Shown piece after piece: positions 8,577 through 16,811 of a DNA stretch of 64,000 nt. The DNA lies in the NCBI RefSeq assembly GCF_025961225.1, contig NZ_JAOQNG010000010.1:1602501-1666500 (forward strand), in the 5' to 3' direction. Below the pieces are notes generated by a model that was not told the origin of the DNA, made no database searches, and worked only from the letters and a program-made list of their open reading frames with translations. The position numbers were made by a program, and so were the translations under genes. The stretch is from Azospirillum canadense (GTDB taxonomy: Bacteria; Pseudomonadota; Alphaproteobacteria; Azospirillales; Azospirillaceae). Each line of letters opens with the position of its first letter. Position 1 is the first letter of the stretch.

Positions 8577-9122
8577 ATGCTCGCGGCCCTCTCGTCCGTC
8601 GAATCCTTCCTGATGCGCTGGACCCTGCGCGCGGCGATGGCGCTGCTGGTGCTGACCTGCTGCGTCTCGCTCTACCAGGTGGTGACGCGCTTCGTCTTCG
8701 AGGAACCCTCCACCTGGTCGGAGGTGACGGCGCGCTCCCTCAACATCTGGATGGTCTATCTGGGCGTCGCCGTCGCCTTCCGGACCGGCGCGCTGATGGC
8801 GGTGGAGTTTCTGTTCAACCGGCTGCACGGCGGGGCCAGGGCCGTTCTGGTCGTGGCGATCGCCGGCCTGTCGCTGGGCGTGCTTTTGGTCATGGCCTGG
8901 TACGGCTGGGACATGGCCGCGCGCGTGCGCTTCCAGATGCTGGCAGGCGTGGATAACCCCTTCACCGGGGAGGGCATCTCCATCGCGCTGGTCTACGCCG
9001 CCGTGCCCGTCGGCTCGGTCCTCGCCATCGTCGGGCTGCTGGCCCGTACGGTGGAGCAGGTCCGCGACGCCCTGCACGCCCGCACCACCGCGACAGCCCC
9101 CCAAGAAGTGTACGAGGTGTAG
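8577..9122 (+). CDS. TRAP transporter small permease (DctQ family)
   Basis: A 181-residue inner-membrane protein with four hydrophobic segments (about residues 16-38, 52-72, 84-108, 134-158). It carries the family segments RFVFEEPSTWSEVTARSLNIW and AVAFRTGALMAVEF. It partners the large permease encoded 4 bases downstream. The start follows a palindromic repeat and a GAGGAG ribosome site. The length fits DctQ. Confidence 0.9.
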   Translation: MLAALSSVESFLMRWTLRAAMALLVLTCCVSLYQVVTRFVFEEPSTWSEVTARSLNIWMVYLGVAVAFRTGALMAVEFLFNRLHGGARAVLVVAIAGLSLGVLLVMAWYGWDMAARVRFQMLAGVDNPFTGEGISIALVYAAVPVGSVLAIVGLLARTVEQVRDALHARTTATAPQEVYEV

Positions 9123-9126
9123 CCCC

Positions 9127-10401
9127 ATGACCAGCTTCATGCTCCTCGTCATGGTCGGGCTGTTCGCGCTCAGCGTCCCCATCGCCATTGCCATCGCGGC
9201 GGCCAGCATCGGCGGCATCGCCGCCTTCACCACCATGCCGCTGATCGTGGTGGCGCAGAAGCTGGTGACGACCATCGACAGCTTTCCGCTGATGGCCGTT
9301 CCCTTCTTCATCCTGGCCGGCAACCTGATGGAGGCCGGCGGCATCTCCCGCCGGCTGGTCGACTTCGCCAAGGCGGTGGTCGGCAACGTCCAGGGCGGGC
9401 TCGCCTGCTCCTGCGTGCTGACCTGCATGATCTTCGCCTCGGTGTCGGGGTCGAGCGTGGCGACGACCTTCGCCATCGGCTCCATCATCATCCCGGCGAT
9501 GATCAAGCACCGCTACCCGCCGGAGTTCGCCGCAGCACTCCAGGCCACCTCGGCGGAGCTGGGGGTGATCATCCCGCCTTCCATCCCGATGATCCTCTAC
9601 GGCGTCTCCGCGGAGGTCTCCATCGGGGAGATGTTCGCGGCCGGCGTCGGGCCGGGCCTGCTGATCGGCGGCGCGCTGACCCTGTTCGTCTACGTCACCT
9701 GCAAGATGAACGGCTGGGGCAAGGAGGACGGCGTCGGCAACCTGGGCTTCGTCAAGGCGACGGAGCGGGCGGCACTCGCCCTGCTGATGCCGGTGATCAT
9801 CATCGGCGGCATCTACCGCGGCGTCTTCACGCCGACGGAAGCGTCGGTGGTCGCCGTCTTCTACGCGGTCATCGTCGGCATGGGCGTCTACCGCGCCATC
9901 GGCTGGCGCGACCTTGGGCCGATCCTGAAGAAGTCGGTCCTGTCCTCCTCCATCATCATGTTCATCATCGCGGCGGCGGGGCTGTTCAGCTTCCTGATCA
10001 CGCGGGCCGGCGTGCCGGCTGCCATCGGCGCCTGGATCGCCGAGGCCATCGGCAGCGGCTGGGCCTTCCTGCTGGCGGTGAACCTGTTCCTGTTCGTGGT
10101 CGGCATGTTCATCGAGACCTCGGCCTCGATCATCGTGCTGGCCCCGATCCTGGCCCCGGTCGCCGCCCATTTCGGCATCGACCCCGTGCATTTCGGGCTG
10201 ATCATGGTGGTGAACCTGGCGCTGGGCATGGTGACGCCGCCCTTTGGCGTGAACCTGTTCGCCGCCTGCCAGGTCGCCGGCCTGAGCCTGGAGCAGATCA
10301 TCGGCCGGCTGGTGCCCTTCGTGATCGTCGTCTTCGCCTGCCTGATGGTCATCACCTACGTGCCCGCGGTGACGCTGTTCTTCCGCGGCCTCGTCTTCTG
10401 A
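9127..10401 (+). CDS. TRAP transporter large permease (DctM family)
   Basis: A 424-residue inner-membrane transport subunit with about 12 hydrophobic segments. It carries FPLMAVPFFILAGNLMEAGGI, SGSSVATTFAIGSIIIPAM, ELGVIIPPSIPMILYG and a late GMVTPPFGVNLF, the hallmarks of DctM. It uses a sodium or proton gradient to import the ligand delivered by the binding protein. It is the third TRAP component, immediately after the small permease. Confidence 0.94.
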   Translation: MTSFMLLVMVGLFALSVPIAIAIAAASIGGIAAFTTMPLIVVAQKLVTTIDSFPLMAVPFFILAGNLMEAGGISRRLVDFAKAVVGNVQGGLACSCVLTCMIFASVSGSSVATTFAIGSIIIPAMIKHRYPPEFAAALQATSAELGVIIPPSIPMILYGVSAEVSIGEMFAAGVGPGLLIGGALTLFVYVTCKMNGWGKEDGVGNLGFVKATERAALALLMPVIIIGGIYRGVFTPTEASVVAVFYAVIVGMGVYRAIGWRDLGPILKKSVLSSSIIMFIIAAAGLFSFLITRAGVPAAIGAWIAEAIGSGWAFLLAVNLFLFVVGMFIETSASIIVLAPILAPVAAHFGIDPVHFGLIMVVNLALGMVTPPFGVNLFAACQVAGLSLEQIIGRLVPFVIVVFACLMVITYVPAVTLFFRGLVF

Positions 10402-10414
10402 GGAACCGACAAGC

Positions 10415-11851
10415 ATGGACACCTCTCTCCTGATCGGCGGGGCCTTCGTAGAGGCCGTGGACGGCGGCCGCATTCCCGTCGTCGATCCCTCCACCGGCGA
10501 AGAGTTCGCCGCCATTCCCCGCGGCACCGCCGCCGACATCGACCGCGCCGTGATTGCCGCCCGCAGCGCGGTTGAGGGCGACTGGAGCCGCCTGACCGCC
10601 GCGGAGCGCGGGCGGCTGATGCAGCGCCTGTCATCCCTGATCCTCGACCACGCGGAGACGCTGGCGACGCTGGAATCCCGCGACGTCGGCAAGCCGCTGG
10701 CCCAAGCCAAGGCGGACGTGACGGCCTGCGCCCGCTATTTCGAATTCTACGGCGGGGCGGCCGACAAGGTGCACGGGGACACCATCCCCTACCTCAACGG
10801 CTATACGGTGATGACCCTGCGGGAGCCGCACGGGGTCACCGCCCACATCGTCCCCTGGAACTATCCGTTGCAGATCATCGGGCGCAGCGTCGGCGCGGCG
10901 CTGGCCATGGGCAACGCCTGCGTCATCAAGCCGGGCGAGGACGCCTCCCTCACCACGCTTTATCTCGGCCGCCTGATGGCGGAAGCGGGCTTCCCCGCGG
11001 GCTCCGTCAACATCGTGACGGGCTATGGGGAGGAGGCCGGGGCGGCGCTGTCCGCCCATCCCGACATCGACCACATCTCCTTCACCGGCAGCCAGGAGGT
11101 CGGCACGCTGGTGCAGCAGGCGGCGGCCCGCAACATCGTGCCGGTGACGCTGGAACTGGGCGGCAAGTCCCCACAGCTGGTCTTCGCCGACGCCGACCTG
11201 GAGCAGGCGCTGACCTTCGTGGTGCGCGCGGCGGTGCAGAACGCCGGCCAGACCTGTTCCGCCGGCAGCCGCGTGCTGGTCGAGCGGCCGATCTACGACC
11301 GCTTCACCGCCATGGTGGCGGAGCGCTTCCGCGCCCTGACCGTCGGGCCGGCGCTGGAAGACTACGACGTCGGCCCGCTGATCAACGCCAAGCAGAAGGA
11401 CCGCGTCGCCGGCATGGTCGCCGCCGCCAAGGCCAACGGCTTCCGCGTGCTGGCGGAGGGGCGCGTGGTGGACGGCGCGCCGGCCGGCGGCTTCTACGTG
11501 CCGCCCGTGCTGTTCGCCGACGTGGCGCCCGGCTCTCCGCTGGAGCAGCAGGAGGTGTTCGGCCCGGCGCTCGCCTGCATACCCTTCGACGGGGAGAAGG
11601 AAGCGGTGCGCATCGCCAACGGCACGCCCTACGGGCTCGTGGCCGGCGTCTGGACGCGCGACGGCGGCCGGCAGATGCGGCTGGCGCGTCGGCTCCAGGC
11701 CGGGCAGGTTTTCATCAACAACTACGGGGCCGGCGGCGGCGTGGAGCTGCCCTTCGGCGGCGTGAAGAAGAGCGGCTTCAACCGCGAAAAGGGCTTCGAG
11801 GCGCTCTACGGCTTCTCCGTCACCAAGACCGTAGCGATCAAGCACGATTAG
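10415..11851 (+). CDS. NAD(P)-dependent aldehyde dehydrogenase
   Basis: A 478-residue aldehyde dehydrogenase. The catalytic glutamate lies in LELGGKSPQLV, the nucleophilic cysteine in GQTCSAGSRVL, and the cofactor-binding IVPWNYPLQ and FTGSQEVG segments are intact. It starts 13 bases after the large permease gene with a GAGGA ribosome site. It probably oxidises a sugar-derived aldehyde in the same pathway, for example making the tetronate from its aldose (inferred). The substrate is not readable from sequence. Confidence 0.92.
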   Translation: MDTSLLIGGAFVEAVDGGRIPVVDPSTGEEFAAIPRGTAADIDRAVIAARSAVEGDWSRLTAAERGRLMQRLSSLILDHAETLATLESRDVGKPLAQAKADVTACARYFEFYGGAADKVHGDTIPYLNGYTVMTLREPHGVTAHIVPWNYPLQIIGRSVGAALAMGNACVIKPGEDASLTTLYLGRLMAEAGFPAGSVNIVTGYGEEAGAALSAHPDIDHISFTGSQEVGTLVQQAAARNIVPVTLELGGKSPQLVFADADLEQALTFVVRAAVQNAGQTCSAGSRVLVERPIYDRFTAMVAERFRALTVGPALEDYDVGPLINAKQKDRVAGMVAAAKANGFRVLAEGRVVDGAPAGGFYVPPVLFADVAPGSPLEQQEVFGPALACIPFDGEKEAVRIANGTPYGLVAGVWTRDGGRQMRLARRLQAGQVFINNYGAGGGVELPFGGVKKSGFNREKGFEALYGFSVTKTVAIKHD

Positions 11852-11858
11852 CAACCGG

Positions 11859-11910
11859 GCCCCCTCCCTAACCCTCCCCCGCAAAAGCGGGGGAGGGTTA
11901 GGGAGGGGGC
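11859..11910. repeat. Perfect 52-base palindromic repeat, copy 2
   Basis: Two exact 24-bp inverted arms (beginning GCCCCCTCCCTAACC) flank a 4-base AAAA loop. The transcript would form an uninterrupted 24-bp stem. It starts 8 bases after the aldehyde dehydrogenase stop and ends 37 bases before the SDR start. It is the cleanest copy of the family in the window. Confidence 0.92.
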
Positions 11911-11946
11911 ACCGCGCAACGAGAAACAACAGCGGGAGGAAAACAC

Positions 11947-12693
11947 ATGCGCCTTGCGAACAAGGTCGCCATCGTCACCGGCGGCGGGTCGGGGTTTGGC
12001 GAGGGGATCGTCAAGCGCTTCATCGCCGAGGGGGCGAGCGTCGTCGTCGCCGACATCAACGAGGAGGCCGCCCGGCGTGTCGCCGATGCAATGGGCGGCA
12101 AGGCGCGCGCCGTGCGCTCCGACGTCTCCGTCAGCCGCGACGTGGAGGCGATGGTCGCTGCGGCGGTCGAATCCTTCGGAACGCTCGACATCCTGGTCAA
12201 CAACGCCGGCTACACCCACCGCAACGGCCCGATGACCGAGGTGGACGAGGACACCTTCGACCGCATCTACGCGGTCAACGTGAAGTCCATCTATCTCGGC
12301 GCCATCCACGCGGTGCCGGTGTTCCGCCGGCGGGGCGGCGGCGTGATCCTGAACGTGGCCTCCACGGCCGGCGTGCGACCTCGGCCGGGGCTGACCTGGT
12401 ACAACGGCTCCAAGGGCGCCGCGATCACGCTCACCAAGTCCATGGCCGTGGAACTGGCCCCCGACAAGATCCGCGTCTGCGCGCTGAATCCCGTGGCCGG
12501 CGAGACCGGCATGCTCCACCTGTTCATGGGCGAGGACACACCGGAAAAGCGCGCCCAGTTCAAGGCGTCGATCCCGCTCGGCCGCCTGTCCCAGCCGGCG
12601 GACATCGCCAACGCCGCCCTGTTCCTCTGCTCCGACGAGGCCGAGTTCCTGACCGGCGTCTGCCTGGAGGTGGACGGCGGGCGCTGCGTCTAG
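11947..12693 (+). CDS. Short-chain dehydrogenase/reductase
   Basis: A 248-residue classical SDR. It has the Rossmann GGGSGFGEGI near residue 12, NNAGYTH, catalytic Ser in NVASTAG, and Tyr/Lys in WYNGSKGAA. The C terminus LTGVCLEVDGGRCV is typical of FabG/glucose-dehydrogenase-like members. A GGGAGGA ribosome site lies upstream. It is the last gene of the sugar-acid operon and probably interconverts a hydroxy and oxo group of a pathway intermediate (inferred). Confidence 0.9.
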   Translation: MRLANKVAIVTGGGSGFGEGIVKRFIAEGASVVVADINEEAARRVADAMGGKARAVRSDVSVSRDVEAMVAAAVESFGTLDILVNNAGYTHRNGPMTEVDEDTFDRIYAVNVKSIYLGAIHAVPVFRRRGGGVILNVASTAGVRPRPGLTWYNGSKGAAITLTKSMAVELAPDKIRVCALNPVAGETGMLHLFMGEDTPEKRAQFKASIPLGRLSQPADIANAALFLCSDEAEFLTGVCLEVDGGRCV

Positions 12694-12702
12694 CCCAGAC
12701 CG

Positions 12703-13083
12703 TTACTCCTCCGGATCGGTCGCCTTGGCAGCAACGTTTTCGGCGGCCTTTTCGGCCTGGATCACATCGACGACCCGCTTCAGCGCCTCGGCGCTGAGCG
12801 GGCTGTCCATGCTCAGGTCCTGGGCGAACTTGCGGATCACGCCGATGGCGCGGCGCTTGGTGACGATCTCGACATCGCCGGGCTGCGTCGGCTCGACCAC
12901 CGGCCCCTTGTAGTAGGCACTGCCCGCCCGCCACTGTCGTTGCCCGTCCGCCCGCCACTGCGATCCGTCGGACAGCACCATGCAGCGCTTGCCCTCGGTG
13001 AAGGCTTCCACCATGGCGATCTTCTCTGGCCCGGTCTGGCTGTTGTGGATCGTGACCTGATCGCCAACCCTGAATTGCGTCAT
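12703..13083 (-). CDS. Hypothetical protein, 126 residues
   Basis: Unrecognised cytoplasmic protein starting MTQFRVGDQVTIHNSQTGPE. The first 75 residues alternate short strands and glycines (VGDQV, GKRCMVLSDGSQW), as in a small beta-barrel. The rest is helical and charged, ending AAKATDPEE. It starts 12 bases after the stop of the next gene upstream on the same strand, with AAGGAACAGG before the ATG, so the two likely form an operon. It is convergent with the SDR. Confidence 0.6.
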   Translation of the reverse strand: MTQFRVGDQVTIHNSQTGPEKIAMVEAFTEGKRCMVLSDGSQWRADGQRQWRAGSAYYKGPVVEPTQPGDVEIVTKRRAIGVIRKFAQDLSMDSPLSAEALKRVVDVIQAEKAAENVAAKATDPEE

Positions 13084-13095
13084 CCAACCTGTTCC

Positions 13096-13650
13096 TTAAG
13101 ACGTCCAGCTTGCCGGCGACAGCGGGCCGCCGGACAGCAATCTTGCGGCGGCGAGGTCGTTCTCCCGCCGCTCCTCCACCGCCGCCAACAGGCGGGACTT
13201 GGCCGTGACGCGGCTGTCCGGCTGCAGGCCCGGATCGGCGGAAGCCAGGGTGGACTTCTGTGCGCCGCCCCGCGCCCCGTTCAGCGCCGCCAGGAAGCCC
13301 GTCGCCGAGCGGACCGCCTTGCCCAGGGTGGTGCGGTTCGTCGCCGGTTCCGCCGCCGGGATGGGGCCGCGCGTCCCGAGGGTGCCGGCCTCCGCCCGCG
13401 CCGCCTCGTTCGCGTACTCCACAATGATGGCGCGGATCTCGCCGTCCAGCGTGTCGAAGACGCGCTTGGCCTCGTCCAATTCACGCACGCTGCGCGACTC
13501 CAGCGTGCGCTCCAGCGCCGCGACCAGCAGTCGGAACTCCAGCACGCCGGTCACCCGCGCCTGCTCCACGGCGCGCTTCAGGACACCGACGGCTTGCAAG
13601 GTTTCGTGGTCGAGGGTGCCTTTTGACATCGATATGCTGTGCCGTCCCAT
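13096..13650 (-). CDS. Hypothetical protein, 184 residues
   Basis: Unrecognised protein, mostly helical. It has a coiled-coil-like N-terminal half (ETLQAVGVLKRAVEQAR, VAALERTLESRSVRELDEAK) and a small-residue-rich C-terminal half. Two in-frame ATG codons are possible: 13650 (MGRHSISMSKG) and 13629 (MSKG); neither has a well-spaced ribosome site. It is followed by the 126-residue gene. No domain can be assigned. Confidence 0.55.
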   Translation of the reverse strand: MGRHSISMSKGTLDHETLQAVGVLKRAVEQARVTGVLEFRLLVAALERTLESRSVRELDEAKRVFDTLDGEIRAIIVEYANEAARAEAGTLGTRGPIPAAEPATNRTTLGKAVRSATGFLAALNGARGGAQKSTLASADPGLQPDSRVTAKSRLLAAVEERRENDLAAARLLSGGPLSPASWTS

Positions 13651-13688
13651 CTCCGTCACACCGAGATATCGGGTCGGGCGAGGTCCGG

Positions 13689-14420
13689 TCAAGCGCGATC
13701 CGGGGCGGACTCCCCCCCAACGTCCGGTTCCACCGCACCGCGTCTTTGCAGCCACAGCGCAACCATCCAGAACAGCGACGCCCAGGCCGCCCCCAGGCAC
13801 CAGCCGGCCAGCACGTCGGTCGGCCAATGAACGCCGAGATAGACCCGGCTGCACCCGATCAGCAGCGTCAGCCCGATCGCCACCACCAGCACATAGGCCT
13901 TCTGCCGCCGCCCCTGGACGAAGCGGGCGAGCATGGCACCCAGCGTCAGGTAGACCACCGCGGAGAGCAGCGAATGGCCGCTGGGGAAGCTGGCGGTGAA
14001 GACGACATCGCCGTGCGGCACAAGGTCCGGCCGGGCCCGTCCGATCTGGTCCTTCATCAAGGAACTGAGCGTCATCCCGCCCCCGACGGCCAGCAACACC
14101 AGCGCCGCCGCCCCGCGCTTTCCCTGCAACAGCAGGAAGCCCAACGCGATCGCCGTGATCAGGGACAGCACCGCGATGCTGCCGAGCGCCGTGATGTCGC
14201 GCGCGGCGTTCTGAAGCCACGCCGGCCCCAGGGGAACCGCGGGATCGCCCGCCACCCGCAAGGCCATGAGCACCGCGCGGTCGAAAGCGGCGGTCTCGCC
14301 CTCCATCACCTCCCCCGCCAGCAGGGCGAAGGACAGAATCAGGCCCGCGGCCACCGCTACGCCCAGCAGCAGCGTCAATTCGTGCCGGCCGAGCCGGGCC
14401 AAGAAGCCGTAGCGCGTCAT
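13689..14420 (-). CDS. PAP2-family membrane phosphatase
   Basis: A 243-residue inner-membrane phosphatidic-acid-phosphatase-type enzyme. The three signature motifs are present: KDQIGRARPD, FPSGHS and SRVYLGVHWPTD, which supply the catalytic histidines and phosphate-binding arginines. About six hydrophobic segments are visible. It probably removes phosphate from a lipid phosphate such as undecaprenyl diphosphate or phosphatidate (substrate inferred). The start at 14420 is chosen for the ATG after GGGACAAAG; longer frames run into the ahcY control region. Confidence 0.9.
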   Translation of the reverse strand: MTRYGFLARLGRHELTLLLGVAVAAGLILSFALLAGEVMEGETAAFDRAVLMALRVAGDPAVPLGPAWLQNAARDITALGSIAVLSLITAIALGFLLLQGKRGAAALVLLAVGGGMTLSSLMKDQIGRARPDLVPHGDVVFTASFPSGHSLLSAVVYLTLGAMLARFVQGRRQKAYVLVVAIGLTLLIGCSRVYLGVHWPTDVLAGWCLGAAWASLFWMVALWLQRRGAVEPDVGGESAPDRA

Positions 14421-14528
14421 CTTTGTCCCGTCTGCGTCCGTTCCTGCGGAAGCAACGCACGACGGCACGTTTTGTGGCAAGCCGCACATCACCGGCGATC
14501 GTCGCAGGCGTGCAGCATACCGCTTAAA

Positions 14529-14546
14529 CATAAAGATATCTTTATG
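14529..14546. promoter_or_regulatory. Perfect 18-bp palindrome, probable SahR operator of ahcY
   Basis: CATAAAGATATCTTTATG is an exact palindrome 91 bases upstream of the ahcY start, in otherwise GC-rich DNA. ArsR-family SahR repressors in proteobacteria control the S-adenosylhomocysteine recycling genes, and this AT-rich dyad is the kind of site expected for the alphaproteobacterial group. I see no S-adenosylhomocysteine riboswitch in the leader. The SahR gene is not in the window. Confidence 0.65.
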
Positions 14547-14637
14547 CTTGCGCCCCTGCGGGCACGCTGCTACACCATCGCCAGACGCGGGCCGGTGCGC
14601 CCGCCCTATTCTTTTTTGTTGTCCAGGAGACAGCCCG

Positions 14638-15942
14638 ATGGCCGCGCCCGCCAACTTCACCGACTACAAGGTCAAGGACATCAGCCTCGCCGAGTGGGGC
14701 CGCAAGGAAATCACCATCGCCGAGACCGAGATGCCGGGCCTGATGGCGCTGCGCGCGGAGTTCGGCGAGTCCAAGCCGCTGGCCGGTGCCCGCATCGTCG
14801 GCTGCCTACACATGACCATCCAGACCGCCGTGCTGATCGAGACGCTGACGGCTCTCGGCGCCACGGTCCGCTGGTCCTCGTGCAACATCTTCTCGACCCA
14901 GGACCAGGCCGCCGCCGCCATCGCCGCCGCCGGCATCCCGGTCTTCGCCTGGAAGGGCGAGACGGAGGAGGAGTTCTGGTGGTGCATCGAGCAGACGCTG
15001 CGTGGCCCGGACGGCTGGGTGCCGAACATGATCCTGGACGACGGCGGCGACGTCACCCAGATCATGCACGACAAGTATCCGGAGATGCTGGCCGAGGTCC
15101 GCGGCCTGTCGGAGGAGACCACCACCGGCGTCCATCGTCTCTATGAGATGATGAAGAAGGGCACGCTGAAGGTCCCGGCCATCAACGTCAACGACAGCGT
15201 CACCAAGTCGAAGTTCGACAACCTCTATGGCTGCCGTGAGTCGCTGGTCGACGGCATCAAGCGCGCCACCGACGTGATGGTCGCCGCCAAGGTCGCCGTC
15301 GTTGCCGGCTACGGCGACGTGGGCAAGGGCTCGGCCGCCTCGCTGCGTTCGCAGGGTGCGCGCGTTCTGGTGACGGAGATCGACCCGATCAACGCGCTCC
15401 AGGCCGCCATGGAAGGCTATCAGGTGGTGACCATGGACGAGGCCGCCCCGCTGGGCGATATCTTCGTCACCGCCACCGGCAACGTGGACGTCATCACTCT
15501 GGACCACATGCGCCAGATGAAAGACCGCGCCATCGTCTGCAACATCGGCCACTTCGACAGCGAGATCCAGATCGAGGCTCTCCGCAACTACAAGTGGGAA
15601 GAGGTCAAGCCGCAGGTTGACGAGGTCGTCTTCCCCGACGGCAAGCGCCTGATCGTCCTGGCCCAGGGCCGCTTGGTGAACCTGGGCTGCGCCACCGGCC
15701 ACCCGAGCTTCGTGATGAGCGCCAGCTTCACCAACCAGGTGCTGGCCCAGATCGAGCTTTGGAACAACGCCGCCAGCTACGAGCGCAAGGTCTACGTGCT
15801 GCCGAAGCACCTGGACGAGAAGGTCGCCCGCCTGCACCTGGACAAGATCGGCGCCAAGCTGACCACGCTGACGGCCAAGCAGGCCGAGTACATCGGCGTG
15901 AAGGCCGAGGGCCCGTTCAAGCCGGAGCACTACCGCTACTAA
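14638..15942 (+). CDS. ahcY: Adenosylhomocysteinase
   Basis: A 434-residue cytosolic enzyme. It hydrolyses S-adenosylhomocysteine to adenosine and homocysteine, which removes the by-product inhibitor of methyltransferases. Visible hallmarks are GCLHMTIQTAVLIETL, SSCNIFSTQDQAAAAIA, NVNDSVTKSKFDNLYGCRES and the NAD-binding VVAGYGDVGKGSA; it ends in the invariant KPEHYRY. An AGGAGA ribosome site precedes the ATG. A probable SahR operator lies upstream and a strong terminator follows, so it is a single-gene unit. Confidence 0.98.
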   Translation: MAAPANFTDYKVKDISLAEWGRKEITIAETEMPGLMALRAEFGESKPLAGARIVGCLHMTIQTAVLIETLTALGATVRWSSCNIFSTQDQAAAAIAAAGIPVFAWKGETEEEFWWCIEQTLRGPDGWVPNMILDDGGDVTQIMHDKYPEMLAEVRGLSEETTTGVHRLYEMMKKGTLKVPAINVNDSVTKSKFDNLYGCRESLVDGIKRATDVMVAAKVAVVAGYGDVGKGSAASLRSQGARVLVTEIDPINALQAAMEGYQVVTMDEAAPLGDIFVTATGNVDVITLDHMRQMKDRAIVCNIGHFDSEIQIEALRNYKWEEVKPQVDEVVFPDGKRLIVLAQGRLVNLGCATGHPSFVMSASFTNQVLAQIELWNNAASYERKVYVLPKHLDEKVARLHLDKIGAKLTTLTAKQAEYIGVKAEGPFKPEHYRY

Positions 15943-15964
15943 GCGGTCCGGATCGTCGGAACAG

Positions 15965-15995
15965 AAAGGGCCGCCCCACGGGGCGGCCCTTTTTG
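15965..15995 (+). terminator. Rho-independent terminator of ahcY
   Basis: A GC-rich stem (AGGGCCGCC paired with GGCGGCCCT, loop CCACGG) is followed by TTTTT. It lies 22 bases after the ahcY stop. Confidence 0.9.
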
Positions 15996-16021
15996 CGTTG
16001 GGTGCTGATGTGCGGAGCTTT

Positions 16022-16110
16022 GCCCCCTCCCCAGCCCTCCCCCGCCGTTGGCGGTGGAGGGGGCTGAATGCCCTCCACCGCTGCAAGCGGGGGAGGGTTA
16101 GGGAGGGGGC
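16022..16110. repeat. GC-rich palindromic intergenic repeat, copy 3
   Basis: Same family as the copies at 8471 and 11859. The outer arms GCCCCCTCC and GGAGGGGGC enclose internal GGCGGTGGAGGG / CCCTCCACCGC and CCGCTGCAAGCGG hairpins. It lies between the ahcY terminator and the converging lipoprotein gene, ending 11 bases before that gene's stop. Confidence 0.8.
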
Positions 16111-16120
16111 AGCCGCAAAC

Positions 16121-16714
16121 CTACCGCCGCACCATCGGCGCCAGATCCTTCCGGATCCCCGCGTCCAGCCGACCGTTCAGGTCATCCATCATGCGGCGGG
16201 TGATCTCCAGGAAAGTGGCCTCGCGGTCGGCCAGCGAGATGTTTTCCGGAACCGTGGTCGAATAGGTCACCGACGCCCGGGTGGATCCGCGGAAGCTGGT
16301 TTCGCCCGGCACCTCGCCGCTCACCTCCACCTCGATGCGGCCGTCGTAGCGCTGGGCCTGGTCGTTGGTGAAGTAGCCCTTCACGCCGCCGGTTTTTTGC
16401 AGCTGGGTTTCGACGATGCCGGCGTCGCGGATGGTGACGCGCACGCGGCCCGGCCCGCCCGCGGCCTGCAACCGCTCGCTGGCCCACAGCCGCACGGCTT
16501 GCGCCGGGGGCACCGCCGACCGGCCCTCCACATGGACGCCGGCGCCGGCACGGTAGGCGTCGACCACGTCGACGCTGCCCGCGTTCAGCACGATCGGGCC
16601 GAAGTTGGAGAAGTCGATGGGCCGCGGCGCCGGACGTGGCGGCGGCGCGCTCTGGCAGGCCGACAGGGCGAGCGCGGCGATGCCGGCGGCAAGGACGAAA
16701 CGGCGGGAGGGCAT
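16121..16714 (-). CDS. Predicted lipoprotein of unknown function
   Basis: A 197-residue exported protein. The signal MPSRRFVLAAGIAALALSAC has the lipobox LSAC with Cys20. A proline-rich linker follows, then a domain with alternating strands (VRVTIRDAGIVETQL, RIEVEVSGEV) and a helical end. Residues DGRIEVEVSGEVPG and STRASVTYS suggest a small periplasmic beta-sandwich. No family is assigned. Export and lipid attachment are well supported; function is not. Confidence 0.75.
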   Translation of the reverse strand: MPSRRFVLAAGIAALALSACQSAPPPRPAPRPIDFSNFGPIVLNAGSVDVVDAYRAGAGVHVEGRSAVPPAQAVRLWASERLQAAGGPGRVRVTIRDAGIVETQLQKTGGVKGYFTNDQAQRYDGRIEVEVSGEVPGETSFRGSTRASVTYSTTVPENISLADREATFLEITRRMMDDLNGRLDAGIRKDLAPMVRR

Positions 16715-16736
16715 GATCGCTCCAGTTGGACAAACG

Positions 16737-16768
16737 AAAACGGCGCGGCACTATAGCCGCGCCGTTTT
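16737..16768 (-). terminator. Bidirectional-type terminator after hslO
   Basis: The 9-bp stem CGGCGCGGC / GCCGCGCCG with a 6-base loop is flanked by AAAA and TTTT on the two sides. It lies 44 bases beyond the hslO stop, before the lipoprotein gene on the same strand. Confidence 0.75.
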
Positions 16769-16811
16769 GGAAGCGCATTCGGATCCTGAAGCGGCGACTT
16801 AACCGCGCGCC

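Noticed and set aside
14421..14637. Riboswitch (SAH or SAM type) in the ahcY leader
   Set aside because: I looked for conserved cores and found none; the prominent signal is an AT-rich protein-type palindrome.
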